The notes beneath the pieces were generated by a model, which worked only from the letters and a program-made list of their open reading frames with translations, had not been told where the DNA came from and made no database searches. 64,000 nucleotides of DNA, from positions 44,814-108,813 of the forward strand of contig CALFAY010000012.1 in assembly GCA_937944855.1 (NCBI GenBank), written 5' to 3'. Below, piece after piece: positions 16,361 to 25,605 of the stretch. Both the position numbers and the translations under genes were made by a program. This DNA is from an uncultured Planctomycetota bacterium. Its GTDB lineage: Bacteria > Planctomycetota > Planctomycetia > Gemmatales > HRBIN36. Each line of letters starts with the position of its first letter. The stretch's first letter is position 1.

Positions 16361-16441
16361 ATTCCTCTCGCTTTCGGCCTGCCGACTCTGGATACCATGT
16401 TCTGATTAAGCTAGCAAGTGGTGCCGTTGTCGGCTACCGCT

Positions 16442-18067
16442 TCAGCGTGGTTCCAGCGAAGCATAGCGGCCGATGACGGCCCGGGCGGTTCGCAGCCCGT
16501 CCACGGCGGCACTGACGATTCCGCCCGCGTATCCCGCTCCTTCACCGATGGGGTGAAGACCCGACACTCCGACCGACTCCCGAGTGGCAGGATCGCGGGG
16601 AAAGCGGACGGGGGAGCTACCTCGCGCTTCTGGGCCAACCAATGTCGCATCCTGCAAAAACCGCCCCTGCCAGCGGCGATCCAACAGGGGCAAGCCCTCG
16701 TGGAAGGCATCCGCCACGCTTGCGGGCAGCAGAGCGTGAAGGTCCGTGACCGCCAGACCGCGGGGATAGCTCGACGGTGGAAGTCCGTGAGGTGGGCGAT
16801 AGTTCAGGAAATCTCTTGCCCACTGGATCGGACAGGCATACTCTCCCCGGCCAATGAGGAAAGCCAATTTTTCATATCGCCGTTGCAGGGCCACTCCAGC
16901 CAGAACGTGATCAGAACCGAATTCCGTCGGCTCCAGCGTCACCACCAGGCCGCTGTTGGCGAACGGAGAATCGTGATTGGAAAGGCTCATGCCGTTGGTG
17001 CAGAAATGGCCCGGCTCGGACACGCTCGGCATGACGTAGCCTCCGGCACACATGCAGAACGAGAACAGGTCCCTAGGTTTGCTCTCGCTGCCGGTGCGAA
17101 CCGACAGGCAATAGTCCGCCGGACCCAGCAGGGTTTCCCATGGCCGAGACCCATACCGGACCCGGTTCACGATTTCCTGCGGCTGTTCAATGCGGAGGCC
17201 GAACTGGAACGGCTTCGGCACCATGGGAACGCCGCGGCGATGAAGCATCTCGTAGGTGTCCCGAGCGCTGTGTCCGATGGCCAGAATCACGACCTGGGTC
17301 GCGAGGTAGCCGGACGAGGTAAACACGCCACGGACCCGGCCGTCGGCTAGATCGAGGTCTTCCAGACGGCAAGAGAAGCGAAACTCCCCGCCGAACGCCT
17401 CAATCCGCCGTCGCAACGCCTTGACTACGGCGGGAAGACGGTTGCTCCCCAGATGCGGTCTGGCCTCGTACACGACCGACGGCTTGCCCTTGCACTCGGC
17501 GAACAACTCCAGCACCCGGCGGACGTCTGGACCGGAGGAGCGACAGGTCAGTTTGCCATCGCTAAAGGTGCCGGCCCCTCCTTCGCCGAACAGGTAATTG
17601 CTCTCGGGATCATGCGGACCGCCGGCATCGAAAGCCCGCACGTCCCGAATGCGTTCCCGAACCGCCTTGCCCCGTTCCAGAACCAGCGGCGGATAGCCGT
17701 GACGAGCCAGGAAGTACGCGGCGGTCAATCCCGCCGGGCCAGAGCCGACCACGATGGGCCGATGGACCAACGGCACCGACCCGGGAACCGGTTCTTGAAA
17801 CGGCTCTTCGCGATGGAGATCAACCTGGATGTGCGGATGCAGGCGGCGAACATGGGCGATTAGCCGAGCGTCGTCGCCAGGGGGGTTGACTTCCAGCGTG
17901 TACACGAAGCACAGGTCATCCTTGTCACGAGCGTCCAGGCTCTTGCGCAGGATACGCCATGAAAGAATCTCGCTGGGAGAGATGCCGAGCGTCCGGGCAG
18001 CCAGTTCTGGCAGGGCTGACTCCGATTCCTCGATTGCCAGGCGGAGATTGGCCAGCCGCAACGCCAT
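16442..18067 (-). CDS. NAD(P)/FAD-dependent oxidoreductase (uncharacterised flavoprotein family)
   Basis: The 541-residue protein has an N-terminal alpha/beta domain of about 100 residues, then the FAD-binding Rossmann motif GSGPAGLTAAY at 108-118 with the ribose-binding Glu131 (LERG). The FGEGGAGTFSDGKLT segment near residue 165 and the C-terminal PIGEGAGYAGGIVSAAVDG are characteristic of the family once grouped as 'uncharacterised FAD-dependent dehydrogenases' (COG2509). The substrate is unknown. It is the last gene of a probable three-gene operon, 31 bp after rhaB, with AGGAAA before its ATG. The link with sugar metabolism may be only positional. Confidence 0.85.
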   Translation of the reverse strand: MALRLANLRLAIEESESALPELAARTLGISPSEILSWRILRKSLDARDKDDLCFVYTLEVNPPGDDARLIAHVRRLHPHIQVDLHREEPFQEPVPGSVPLVHRPIVVGSGPAGLTAAYFLARHGYPPLVLERGKAVRERIRDVRAFDAGGPHDPESNYLFGEGGAGTFSDGKLTCRSSGPDVRRVLELFAECKGKPSVVYEARPHLGSNRLPAVVKALRRRIEAFGGEFRFSCRLEDLDLADGRVRGVFTSSGYLATQVVILAIGHSARDTYEMLHRRGVPMVPKPFQFGLRIEQPQEIVNRVRYGSRPWETLLGPADYCLSVRTGSESKPRDLFSFCMCAGGYVMPSVSEPGHFCTNGMSLSNHDSPFANSGLVVTLEPTEFGSDHVLAGVALQRRYEKLAFLIGRGEYACPIQWARDFLNYRPPHGLPPSSYPRGLAVTDLHALLPASVADAFHEGLPLLDRRWQGRFLQDATLVGPEARGSSPVRFPRDPATRESVGVSGLHPIGEGAGYAGGIVSAAVDGLRTARAVIGRYASLEPR

Positions 18068-18098
18068 AAGTTTCCTGGTGTATGACCGTTTGTTCCGC

Positions 18099-19580
18099 TC
18101 AGCCAGGCTTGGACAACAATGAACTGAACTTCTGGTAAACTTCGTTCCAGGACGTCGGTTCTTTCGGCTCGAACGCCGTTAAGGGCCAGGAATCACGAAC
18201 GACCTCACGGGCGTCGGCCACCGAGGAGAGTTCGCCCAGACCGATCAACTGAGTGACGGCGTTCCCGGCTGCGGTGGCTTCGACGGGACCGGCCAGGACC
18301 CCGCGGTTGCAGATGTCGGCGGTGAGTTGGTTCAACAAACGGTTCTGGCTCCCTCCGCCGACAATGTGAATGATGGCAATGCGCGATCCCGTCAGCTCTT
18401 CCAGCCGTTCCAGGACCCAACGGTATTTCAGAGCCAAACTTTCCAACGCACAGCGGACGACGGCCCCGACGCCTTGCGGCTCCGCCTGGCCCGTGCGGCG
18501 GCAATAGGCGGCTATGGCGGCGGGCATGTGGTCGGGCAGCAAGAAAGCGGGGTCGTCGGGATCGACGACCGGCCCGCGCGGCGGTACCTGGTCGGCCATC
18601 CGCACCAGGTCGTCGTAGCTGTAGGAGTGCCCTTCCCGTTCCCAGGCACGTCGGCATTCCTGCACCAGCCACAGGCCCATGATGTTCTTAAGCAGGCGGA
18701 TAGTGCCGCCGACGCCTCCCTCGTTGGTGAAGTTGAACTGTAAGCTGCGGTCGTCGATGACCGGCCGCGGTGTCTCCACCCCCATCAGCGACCAGGTTCC
18801 CGAACTGAGGTAGCACCAGTTGCTTCCCCGGGCTGGTACGGCAGCGACGGCGGCGGCGGTATCATGCGTGGCTGGCACCACGACCGGCACTTCCGAAGCG
18901 AAACCGATCTCCTGGGCGAGCGCCGGACGAATGGTTCCCAGCCGTGTACCCGGCTCGATCAGGCGGCCCAGGATGTGCGTCGGCAAGTTCATCTCTTGGA
19001 GCAGCGAAACGGCCCAGGAGCGTGCCACCGGATCGAGAAACTGGCTGGTGCTGGCGTCCGTGTACTCATTGGCTTTTACGCCGCTTAACCAGAAGTGGAA
19101 AAGGTCGGGCATGAAAAGCAGACTTTGAGCCAACTCCAGCAGCGGCGACCCCGCCCGCTGCAAGGCCAATAGCTGAAACAGCGAGTTGATCCGCATGAAC
19201 TGGATGCCCGTCTGCCGGAAAATCGTTTCCCGCGAGACCCGCCGGAACGTTTCCTCCAGGATCCCTTCAGTGTGCGGATCGCGGTAGTGGCGGGGGTTGC
19301 CGAGCAGGACATCGCCTCGTCCCAACAGGGCGAAATCCACACCCCAGGTGTCCACACCCACACTGGCCGGGACTCCGTGTTTGCCCACCGCGAGTCGGCA
19401 GCCTTCTTTCATCTCCTCGAACAGGCGAAGCACGTCCCAATACAGCTGGTCGAGAATGCGGACAGGTCCATTCCGAAAACGGTGGACCACGTCCAGCTCC
19501 AGCCGCTTTCCGTCGAACGCCGCCACAATGGCCCGGCCGCTTTCCGCGCCGAGGTCGAATGCCAGAAGTTTCTTCGCCAT
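18099..19580 (-). CDS. rhaB: Rhamnulokinase (FGGY carbohydrate kinase)
   Basis: RhaB phosphorylates L-rhamnulose at O-1 in rhamnose breakdown. The 493-residue length fits. The N-terminal AFDLGAESGRAIVA is the phosphate-binding loop in its rhamnulokinase form (GAxSGR), and the catalytic Asp lies in SVGVDTWGVDFALL. The LLPDLFHFWL-like segment (reading LFMPDLFHFWLSG) and the C-terminal IVGGGSQN also match. It is 51 bp downstream of a sugar epimerase/isomerase gene. No classical rhaA or rhaD is nearby, so the exact substrate could be another ketose. Confidence 0.85.
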   Translation of the reverse strand: MAKKLLAFDLGAESGRAIVAAFDGKRLELDVVHRFRNGPVRILDQLYWDVLRLFEEMKEGCRLAVGKHGVPASVGVDTWGVDFALLGRGDVLLGNPRHYRDPHTEGILEETFRRVSRETIFRQTGIQFMRINSLFQLLALQRAGSPLLELAQSLLFMPDLFHFWLSGVKANEYTDASTSQFLDPVARSWAVSLLQEMNLPTHILGRLIEPGTRLGTIRPALAQEIGFASEVPVVVPATHDTAAAVAAVPARGSNWCYLSSGTWSLMGVETPRPVIDDRSLQFNFTNEGGVGGTIRLLKNIMGLWLVQECRRAWEREGHSYSYDDLVRMADQVPPRGPVVDPDDPAFLLPDHMPAAIAAYCRRTGQAEPQGVGAVVRCALESLALKYRWVLERLEELTGSRIAIIHIVGGGSQNRLLNQLTADICNRGVLAGPVEATAAGNAVTQLIGLGELSSVADAREVVRDSWPLTAFEPKEPTSWNEVYQKFSSLLSKPG

Positions 19581-19631
19581 CTCCGACCACCTGCTGAGCA
19601 GTCCAGTACCGGCCGCCCCCGGCCTCCTTAA

Positions 19632-20480
19632 TCATCCGGCCTGTTCCCACATCACCTTGACGAAGCGGAGTCCCTGCGTGAAGACCTCGTCGGGATGGGC
19701 GAACAGATCGCGCCACACCTTGGTGGCCGCCGCCAATGCAGGTAAGGCCCGACCGAACGCCTCGATAGTCAGCCAGCCGTCGTAGCCGCCCCGGCGAAGC
19801 GTCTGGAACGTCTCTTTCCAGTGGACCTGCCCGGTGCCCGGAGTGCCGCGGTCGTTTTCGCTGATGTGGACGTGAATGACTTCGGACAAGCAGCCGCCCA
19901 GGGCTTTCTGCACGTCTTTTTCTTCAATGTGGGCGTGGAAGGTGTCGTACATCATTTTGAAGTTCGGATGGCCGACTGCCTGGACGAGGGCCTTGGCCTC
20001 GGCGGCGTGAGTCAGGAAGTAGCACTCGAAGCGGTTGAGGTACTCGATGGCCAGACGAACGCCGACTTGCTGGCCGTACTCGGCGGCAGCTCGGAGCACT
20101 TCGACTGCCCGTTTCTTCTCGTCAGCGGTCGGTCCTGTCCCTGAGAAGTGCCCCAAAGCCGAGTGGTAAGGGCCGCACAGGATCTCACCGCCCATCGCCG
20201 CCACGTTGTCCAACGCCCACTTGATGTGGTCCAGCCCCTTCTGGCGAACGGCTGGATCGGCACTGATGGGGTTGTTCTCGACGCCGCAGACAGTCACGGC
20301 GGTACAGGCCAGACCCAGCGACTTCAGTTCCTTGCCCAAGGCCCGGTAATGGGCTTCGTCGCCCTCGAAGACAGGAATCTCGACACCGTCGAAGCCGGTC
20401 TCTTTGAGCTTTTTTAACAGAGGATAGTGTTCCGGGGTGACATGCGTGGTCCACAGAAGGAGATTCATACTGGTGCGCAT
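19632..20480 (-). CDS. TIM-barrel sugar epimerase/isomerase (tagatose 3-epimerase-like)
   Basis: I place the start at ATG 20480 (MRTSMNLL), six bases after GAGG; the upstream extension to 20579 is not convincing. The resulting 282-residue protein has the AP-endonuclease/xylose-isomerase fold. The four metal ligands of ketose 3-epimerases are recognisable: Glu in AIEYLNR, Asp in MYDTFHAH, His in VIHVHISEN and Glu in WLTIEAFG. The HISENDRGTPG segment is typical of D-tagatose/D-psicose 3-epimerases. With rhaB directly downstream, it probably supplies or recycles a ketose such as L-rhamnulose or a related epimer; that pairing is inference. Confidence 0.8.
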   Translation of the reverse strand: MRTSMNLLLWTTHVTPEHYPLLKKLKETGFDGVEIPVFEGDEAHYRALGKELKSLGLACTAVTVCGVENNPISADPAVRQKGLDHIKWALDNVAAMGGEILCGPYHSALGHFSGTGPTADEKKRAVEVLRAAAEYGQQVGVRLAIEYLNRFECYFLTHAAEAKALVQAVGHPNFKMMYDTFHAHIEEKDVQKALGGCLSEVIHVHISENDRGTPGTGQVHWKETFQTLRRGGYDGWLTIEAFGRALPALAAATKVWRDLFAHPDEVFTQGLRFVKVMWEQAG

Positions 20481-20616
20481 TGCCTTCCTCAACCTTTCCA
20501 TGCAGGCGGTCCAAGGATGCGTCCGGTTTGGACAACGAATATACCCGTCGAAGCGCGGACAACAACCTCGGAGGAACAAAAATCCCCCAGAACCATTTCG
20601 TCACTGAGAACACAAC

Positions 20617-20660
20617 AGGCTGTACCGGCCCACCCACTGGTAGGCTCGCCGGTACAGCCT
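20617..20660 (-). terminator. Strong intrinsic-type terminator after the ferredoxin gene
   Basis: AGGCTGTACCGGC (20617-20629) and GCCGGTACAGCCT (20648-20660) form a perfect 13-pair stem. On the minus strand it is followed by GTTGTGTTCTC, a partly U-rich tail. It begins about 40 bp beyond the ferredoxin stop and separates it from the epimerase operon. It could act on both strands, but no plus-strand gene precedes it. Confidence 0.7.
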
Positions 20661-20700
20661 GGCATGATGTTTCTGGGGCGGTGACGAATGCGAGGAGTCT

Positions 20701-21015
20701 TTACTTGGCTTTCTTGCAGTTGGGGCCTTCCTTGGGATCTTTCTTCTCGGTGATGTGCGCTTCTCCGCCGATCGCCTTCAGTTCAGCAGCCTTTTCGGCG
20801 TTCATCTGCGTGTAATTGGCCCATTGCGACGGCACGTTGGCTTCGGCGAAGATGGCGGATACTGGGCATTCGGGCACGCAGGCTTCGCAGTCGATGCAGT
20901 CCACCGGGTCGATATAAAGCATGAAGTCGTCCTGGTAGAAGCACTCGACCGGGCAGACCACGCAGCAGTCGGTGTACTTGCAGTCGTAACACGGCTCGCA
21001 GACCACATGCGTCAT
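20701..21015 (-). CDS. fdxA: 7Fe-type ferredoxin FdxA
   Basis: This 104-residue electron carrier matches FdxA ferredoxins, which hold one [3Fe-4S] and one [4Fe-4S] cluster. Cys residues 9, 12, 17, 21 and 25 (C-x2-C-x4-C-x3-C-x3-C) and 40, 43, 46 and 50 (C-x2-C-x2-C-x3-C-P) have the expected spacing. The C-terminal helix region ends in ITEKKDP, a family signature. Cys6 and Cys18 are extra. AAAGGA lies upstream of the ATG at 21015. It is bounded by a 426-bp gap and a strong terminator, so it is probably a single-gene unit. The redox partner is unknown. Confidence 0.9.
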   Translation of the reverse strand: MTHVVCEPCYDCKYTDCCVVCPVECFYQDDFMLYIDPVDCIDCEACVPECPVSAIFAEANVPSQWANYTQMNAEKAAELKAIGGEAHITEKKDPKEGPNCKKAK

Positions 21016-21441
21016 GACAGCGCGATCCTTTCTGGCTCCTCAGAGGGAAGCGGCGAAAGCCATACCCCTCGGCTTGCCGCGGTTCCCATCCGCGATGAGC
21101 ACCTCTGACTCTAGGAACTCTCCCCGGGCTTGCGTCCAGAAGGGAGAACAATTCCGAGTATCCCTAGCACTTCCCACGCGGAGTGTCCAGAGTTTTTTGC
21201 GACTCCGACGATCTTTTCGCGCCTCGCCGTCCTGTTCGCAAAGGCAGGGTGGAAGGAACGTCGGCCCAGACGTTACAGACCCAACGGCCAACCCCGGTCC
21301 CTCTCCCAACTAACTGCAAGCCAGGCTTTGACTGATACGCAGAGGTCCGTACCATATTCGTGATTCCGGCCGGGTGGCGTCTCCTCCCCGAAACGCTGCA
21401 CGGACCAGCCTCTGGCATGCCTGAGACCGAGCTTGGTCCTT
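21016..21441. other. Divergent intergenic region, fdxA and lipid-like operon
   Basis: This 426-bp gap should carry the fdxA promoter on the minus strand and that of the five-gene operon on the plus strand. I see one candidate plus-strand promoter (21328-21355). A run of six T at about 21195-21200 lies in the loop of a CGGAGT...ACTCCG dyad, which is not a convincing terminator. No gene is supported. Confidence 0.45.
21328..21355 (+). promoter_or_regulatory. Candidate sigma-70 promoter for the 21.4-28 kb operon
   Basis: TTGACT (21328-21333) and TACCAT (21350-21355) resemble -35 and -10 boxes with a 16-bp spacer, about 86 bp before the first start codon. The -10 box matches the consensus at four of six positions, so this is only a candidate. 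Confidence 0.35.
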
Positions 21442-23673
21442 ATGAGCAAGATCCAGGAGTTCTTCGCGGACAAGACGATCCTCATTACAGGTGCGACCGG
21501 CTTTCTCGGCAAAGCCCTGCTGGAGAAAATGCTCCGGGCCTTGCCGAGCGTTCGCCGTATTTACTTGCTAATCCGTCCCAAACAGCGCAGTACGCGCAGC
21601 AAAAGCGGCGAACACCGGTTCCGCTCCGAGGTTCTTAAATCCAGCATCTTCGACCGACTCCGCCGGGAACGCGGAGAAGACTTTGAGGCTTACGTCCAGG
21701 GCAAAGTCGCGGTCGTCGAAGGCGACCTCGTGGAAGACCGCCTAGGGTTAAGCCAGGAGGACTACGAGCTTCTGTGCCGGGAAGTCGAGGTGTTCATCAA
21801 CTCGGCTGCCACTGTGGAGTTCGACGAACGGCTGGATCACGCCCTGACACTCAATGCCCTGGGTCCGCGGCGGACACTGGACTTCGTCAAGCAGTGCAAA
21901 CGACTCCAGGCTTTCATCCATATTTCCACTTGCTACGTCAGCGGGAGAGTCAAAGGGTGGGCGCGGGAAGCCGTCGAACCGCTTCCCTTCGATCCTGAGC
22001 AGGAAATTGCGGACCTCCAGGCGAAATGTGCGGCGATCAGTGCCCGCCGTAGCAGGCAGCCGCGCGACATCCATCATCAGTTGGTGCAACTAGGCCTGGA
22101 GCACGCCCGGCGGCGCGGCTGGCATGACACCTACACCTTCACCAAGGCCCTGGGCGAACAGCTGCTGGTGAAGTATCGGGAGCAGGTGCCGACGGTCATC
22201 CTGCGTCCCTCGATCATCGAATCGACCCTCCGAGAACCCGTCAGTGGCTGGATCGACGGATTCCGAGTCGGAGATCCGCTCTTCGTCGGCTTTGGCCAAG
22301 GCCTGTTGAAGGACTTCCCCGGCCGGCCGCGCACCATCGGCGACTTCATCCCCTGCGATTTCGTCGTCAACGCCATTCTGGCTGCCGCTCCCCGTTGTGC
22401 TCAGGAAGGGGGGCTGCAAGTGTACCAGATCGCGACCGGCCAGCTGAACCCCATGCGGCTCGGGGAACTATACGACTTGGTCCGGGAATATTTCTCGCGC
22501 TACCCGATGACGGACCGCAAGGGCAAATACATCGAGCCGCCCAAGTGGACCTGGCCTGATCTGGCCGGATACCGGCGGCGTCTGGACCTGATCTACCGAC
22601 GCCCCTTGCAACTGGCCTCCGATCTGCTTCGCCCCCTGTCGGCGATTCGCTGGGTTGAACAGCTAAGGAACCATCTGGCGGCCCAGCGAGCGTCCGTCGA
22701 GAAGCTCCTGTATTACATCAATATTTACAGCCCCTACATGAGCATCGAAGCCCGTTACGCTACGGACAACACCTTGGCCTTGTGGCGATGGCTTTCTTCC
22801 GAGGACCAGAAGCGCTTCGATTTCGACGTCCAGCGGATTCATTGGCGGGAATACATCACTCGGATCCACCTACCCGGTCTGAAACGCCACGTTCTGAAAA
22901 TGCCAGACGACGGGGGACATGTCAGCCACCGCCTGCGGACGATTCGGGAACATAACTTCTGGCTGCGGACCAACGCTTTTCTGGAAATGGTCCGCCTGGC
23001 CACGCGGAAGGTCATTGCTTTCGCCGCCCAGACCTGGTTCGGGCTGGAAGTCCGCGGCATCGAGAACCTTCCCAAGCGGGGAGCATTCATCGTCGCTGCC
23101 AATCATTGCTCGCACATCGACACCGGCATGGTTGTGACCGCCTTCGGCGAGCGAGGCGGCGAGTTGTTCATCATGGGGGCCAGGGACTACTTCTTCAACT
23201 GGAAGGCCAAGGGACTGTTCTTCCATCTGTTCCTGAACGTCGTGCCTTTCGAACGGACGGCCAACATGGTCGAAGGCCTGCGGCTGGCCCGATCGCTGCT
23301 CAAGGCCCAGCATCCCGTGCTGATCTATCCGGAAGGAACCCGCAGCGCCAACGGGCGGTTGCAGCCGTTCAAGGCCGGCATCGGCTGGTTGGGCGTCGAG
23401 TTGGGAGTGCCGATCGTGCCCTGCTACATAGAGGGCACTTACGCCGCCCTTCCCAAGGGCAAGACCATTCCCCGCCGGGCCAAGGCCCGCGTCACCTTCG
23501 GCCCGCCGATTACGATGGAACAGTATCTTGCCCAGCGGCACAACCACGCCGACAAGCGGGAACTGTACCGTCGCATTGCCGAGGACGTCCGCAGTGTCGT
23601 CGAACGTTTGCAACGCAATAGTGCGTTGCACGCCGCTCCCGATTCGGCCGCCAGCGGGACCCGCTCGGGATGA
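21442..23673 (+). CDS. Fatty acyl reductase - glycerophosphate acyltransferase fusion
   Basis: The 743-residue protein joins two enzymes. Residues about 8-330 are an extended-SDR reductase of the fatty-acyl-CoA reductase ('male sterility') type: NAD(P) motif TGATGFLG at 16-23, the HISTCYVSG strand near 160, and the catalytic Tyr231-x3-Lys235. Residues 340-500 form a helical region like the reductase C-terminal domain. Residues about 530-720 are a PlsC acyltransferase: NHCSHID (His555, Asp560), the YPEGTRS loop at 629-635 and VPIVPCYIEG. Together they could reduce an acyl chain and acylate a glycerol phosphate. It opens a five-gene operon and overlaps the next gene by four bases (ATGA). ATG 21442 is preferred to the in-frame TTG nine bases upstream. 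Confidence 0.88.
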   Translation: MSKIQEFFADKTILITGATGFLGKALLEKMLRALPSVRRIYLLIRPKQRSTRSKSGEHRFRSEVLKSSIFDRLRRERGEDFEAYVQGKVAVVEGDLVEDRLGLSQEDYELLCREVEVFINSAATVEFDERLDHALTLNALGPRRTLDFVKQCKRLQAFIHISTCYVSGRVKGWAREAVEPLPFDPEQEIADLQAKCAAISARRSRQPRDIHHQLVQLGLEHARRRGWHDTYTFTKALGEQLLVKYREQVPTVILRPSIIESTLREPVSGWIDGFRVGDPLFVGFGQGLLKDFPGRPRTIGDFIPCDFVVNAILAAAPRCAQEGGLQVYQIATGQLNPMRLGELYDLVREYFSRYPMTDRKGKYIEPPKWTWPDLAGYRRRLDLIYRRPLQLASDLLRPLSAIRWVEQLRNHLAAQRASVEKLLYYINIYSPYMSIEARYATDNTLALWRWLSSEDQKRFDFDVQRIHWREYITRIHLPGLKRHVLKMPDDGGHVSHRLRTIREHNFWLRTNAFLEMVRLATRKVIAFAAQTWFGLEVRGIENLPKRGAFIVAANHCSHIDTGMVVTAFGERGGELFIMGARDYFFNWKAKGLFFHLFLNVVPFERTANMVEGLRLARSLLKAQHPVLIYPEGTRSANGRLQPFKAGIGWLGVELGVPIVPCYIEGTYAALPKGKTIPRRAKARVTFGPPITMEQYLAQRHNHADKRELYRRIAEDVRSVVERLQRNSALHAAPDSAASGTRSG

Positions 23674-24341
23674 CCGAACCTCCGGCCATCGCCGCCTTCT
23701 TTGACGTGGACGGCACACTGACCCGCACCACCGTCCTCCATCCGCTGATCTGGTATCAAAAAGCCCGCCTGCCCTGGTGGCGATTTGGCCTTTGGTTCGT
23801 CGGACTGTGCCTCGACGTTCCCGGTTATGTTCTCACCGATCGCCGCAGTCGTACCGAATTCACGCGCCGCTTCTATCGCCGATATGCCGGCCTGAACGCC
23901 GAGGGAGTGTCCAGGTTCCATCGGGATACGCTGGCTACGACCTATCTTCCCCGGCTGTATCGGGAGGCAGTCGAGCGCGTCAACTGGCATCGGGGGCAAG
24001 GACATCGGATCATTCTCGTCAGCGGCGGCCTGGACCTGACCTTGGAACCCTTGTCTGAGCATCTCCAGGCCGACCATTTGATCTGCGCCCGATTGCAGCA
24101 ACGCAACGGAATTCTGACCGGCGAGCTGGACGGTCCAGCCATGGTGGATGAGGAGAAAGCCAACGCCTTGCGACGCTGTGCCGACATCGACCTCAAGCGG
24201 TCCTTTGCCTACGCAGACAGCATCAGCGACCTGCCGATGCTAAGAGCAGTAGGAAACCCCGCCGCGGTCAATCCTGGCCCCCGCTTACGAACGGTGGCCG
24301 AACGTGAGCACTGGCCGATATACCAGTGGCATGCACCTTGA
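23670..24341 (+). CDS. HAD-IB family phosphatase
   Basis: This 223-residue haloacid-dehalogenase-type hydrolase has all four motifs: DVDGT at 12-16, the Ser of LVSGG (118), Lys163 in EEKANAL and DSISD at 183-187. Subfamily IB (SerB-like) members are often encoded with, or fused to, PlsC acyltransferases and are thought to dephosphorylate lipid intermediates such as lysophosphatidate; that fits the ATGA overlap with the acyltransferase fusion. A hydrophobic stretch near residues 33-50 could be a membrane-contacting cap. Phosphoserine phosphatase is less likely in this setting. Confidence 0.85.
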   Translation: MTEPPAIAAFFDVDGTLTRTTVLHPLIWYQKARLPWWRFGLWFVGLCLDVPGYVLTDRRSRTEFTRRFYRRYAGLNAEGVSRFHRDTLATTYLPRLYREAVERVNWHRGQGHRIILVSGGLDLTLEPLSEHLQADHLICARLQQRNGILTGELDGPAMVDEEKANALRRCADIDLKRSFAYADSISDLPMLRAVGNPAAVNPGPRLRTVAEREHWPIYQWHAP

Positions 24342-24365
24342 TTCTCGCTGCTTCCTGAGGTTCCG

Positions 24366-25592
24366 ATGCTGGCCGTCCAGTACGTCAAAAGCATTCCGAG
24401 CTGGCTGCTGCTTAAGGGACTGGGCCGATTCTGGTCAGGCTTGGCCACGTCGCCGCTGGGACTGATGCGGCTCCGGGCAGTGCCCGAACCTCGCCTTCCT
24501 GGTCCGCGCTGGTGTCGAGTGCGTCCCATTCTCAGCGGCATCTGCGGCAGTGATCTGAGTTCCCTTACCGCAGAAGGCAGCGTCTATTTCGGTCCTGTCA
24601 CCTCCTTCCCGTTCACGTTCGGCCATGAAGTCGTGGGGCAGGTCGTGGAAGTCGGGCCAGAAGTGAGCCGGGTCCGTCCGGGCCAACGGGTCGCCTTGGA
24701 ACCGGCACTGGGCTGCGAAGTCCGCGGCATCGAGCCGTTGTGTCCCGCGTGCCGAGAAGGAGCGCACGGCAACTGCGTCAACATCGTTCGCGGTGTGATC
24801 AGTCCGGGCGTGCAGACAGGATTTTGCCGTGACACCGGCGGCGGATGGTCCGCTTCGCTGGTCGCCCACGAGTTGCAATTGCATCCAGTCCCGGAGACGC
24901 TTTCCGACGAAGAGGCAGTCCTGCTGGAACCGTTCGCTTGCGCCCTGCATGCCGTGTTGCGTGCTCCCAAGCATCGCGTCGGCCTGGTGCTGGGGTGCGG
25001 GACGATGGGGCTGTTGACCATCGCTGCCGCCAAGGCGCTGAGCCGATGCGAACAACTCATCGCTTTCGCCAAGCATCCGCATCAACAGGAGCAAGCGAAG
25101 CGCCTCGGGGCCGACATCGTCTTGCCGCCAGACCGCAAGGGCCGCGACCGCGTCTGCGAGCTGGTCGGGGCCACGCAGCATTATGCCGAAATCGGGCCGC
25201 CGACGATCCTGGGCGGTGTGGACGTGGTCTTCGACTGTGTCGGCTCAGAACGATCGCTCGATGAAGCCTTGCGGCTGACCAAGGGGCGAGGGACGGCGAT
25301 CCTGGTCGGCATGCCCGGCATCCCCTCATGGGTGGACTGGACGACCATCTGGTTCAAGGAACTTCAGGTCTGCGGGGCCTACGCCTACGGCCTGGAAGAC
25401 GTGGACGGAAGACGCATCTCGACATTCGATCTGGCGCTCGATCTGCTTGCCAGCCGCCGAGTGGACCTCAAACCGCTCGTGACGCACCGCTTTCCGCTGA
25501 CACAATACCGTCAAGCCGTCCGCACCGCCCTCTTGACCGGCCGTTACCGATCCATCAAAACCGTGTTCGCCATCGACTCCGCAGAAACCTAG
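24366..25592 (+). CDS. Zinc-binding alcohol dehydrogenase (MDR superfamily)
   Basis: The 408-residue protein is a medium-chain dehydrogenase/reductase. The catalytic zinc ligands are Cys60 (SGICGSD) and His87-Glu88 (FTFGHEVVG). The structural-zinc loop is unusual, with Cys residues in ALGCEV and LCPACREGAHGNC. The Rossmann motif is LVLGCGTMGLL near residue 210. It starts with a roughly 30-residue helical extension before the core domain. The gene follows the phosphatase after 24 bp, with GAGG before ATG 24366. It may oxidise or reduce a long-chain alcohol or aldehyde made by the first protein; the substrate is not readable from sequence. Confidence 0.87.
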   Translation: MLAVQYVKSIPSWLLLKGLGRFWSGLATSPLGLMRLRAVPEPRLPGPRWCRVRPILSGICGSDLSSLTAEGSVYFGPVTSFPFTFGHEVVGQVVEVGPEVSRVRPGQRVALEPALGCEVRGIEPLCPACREGAHGNCVNIVRGVISPGVQTGFCRDTGGGWSASLVAHELQLHPVPETLSDEEAVLLEPFACALHAVLRAPKHRVGLVLGCGTMGLLTIAAAKALSRCEQLIAFAKHPHQQEQAKRLGADIVLPPDRKGRDRVCELVGATQHYAEIGPPTILGGVDVVFDCVGSERSLDEALRLTKGRGTAILVGMPGIPSWVDWTTIWFKELQVCGAYAYGLEDVDGRRISTFDLALDLLASRRVDLKPLVTHRFPLTQYRQAVRTALLTGRYRSIKTVFAIDSAET

Positions 25593-25605
25593 CGAGGGAC
25601 GCTCA

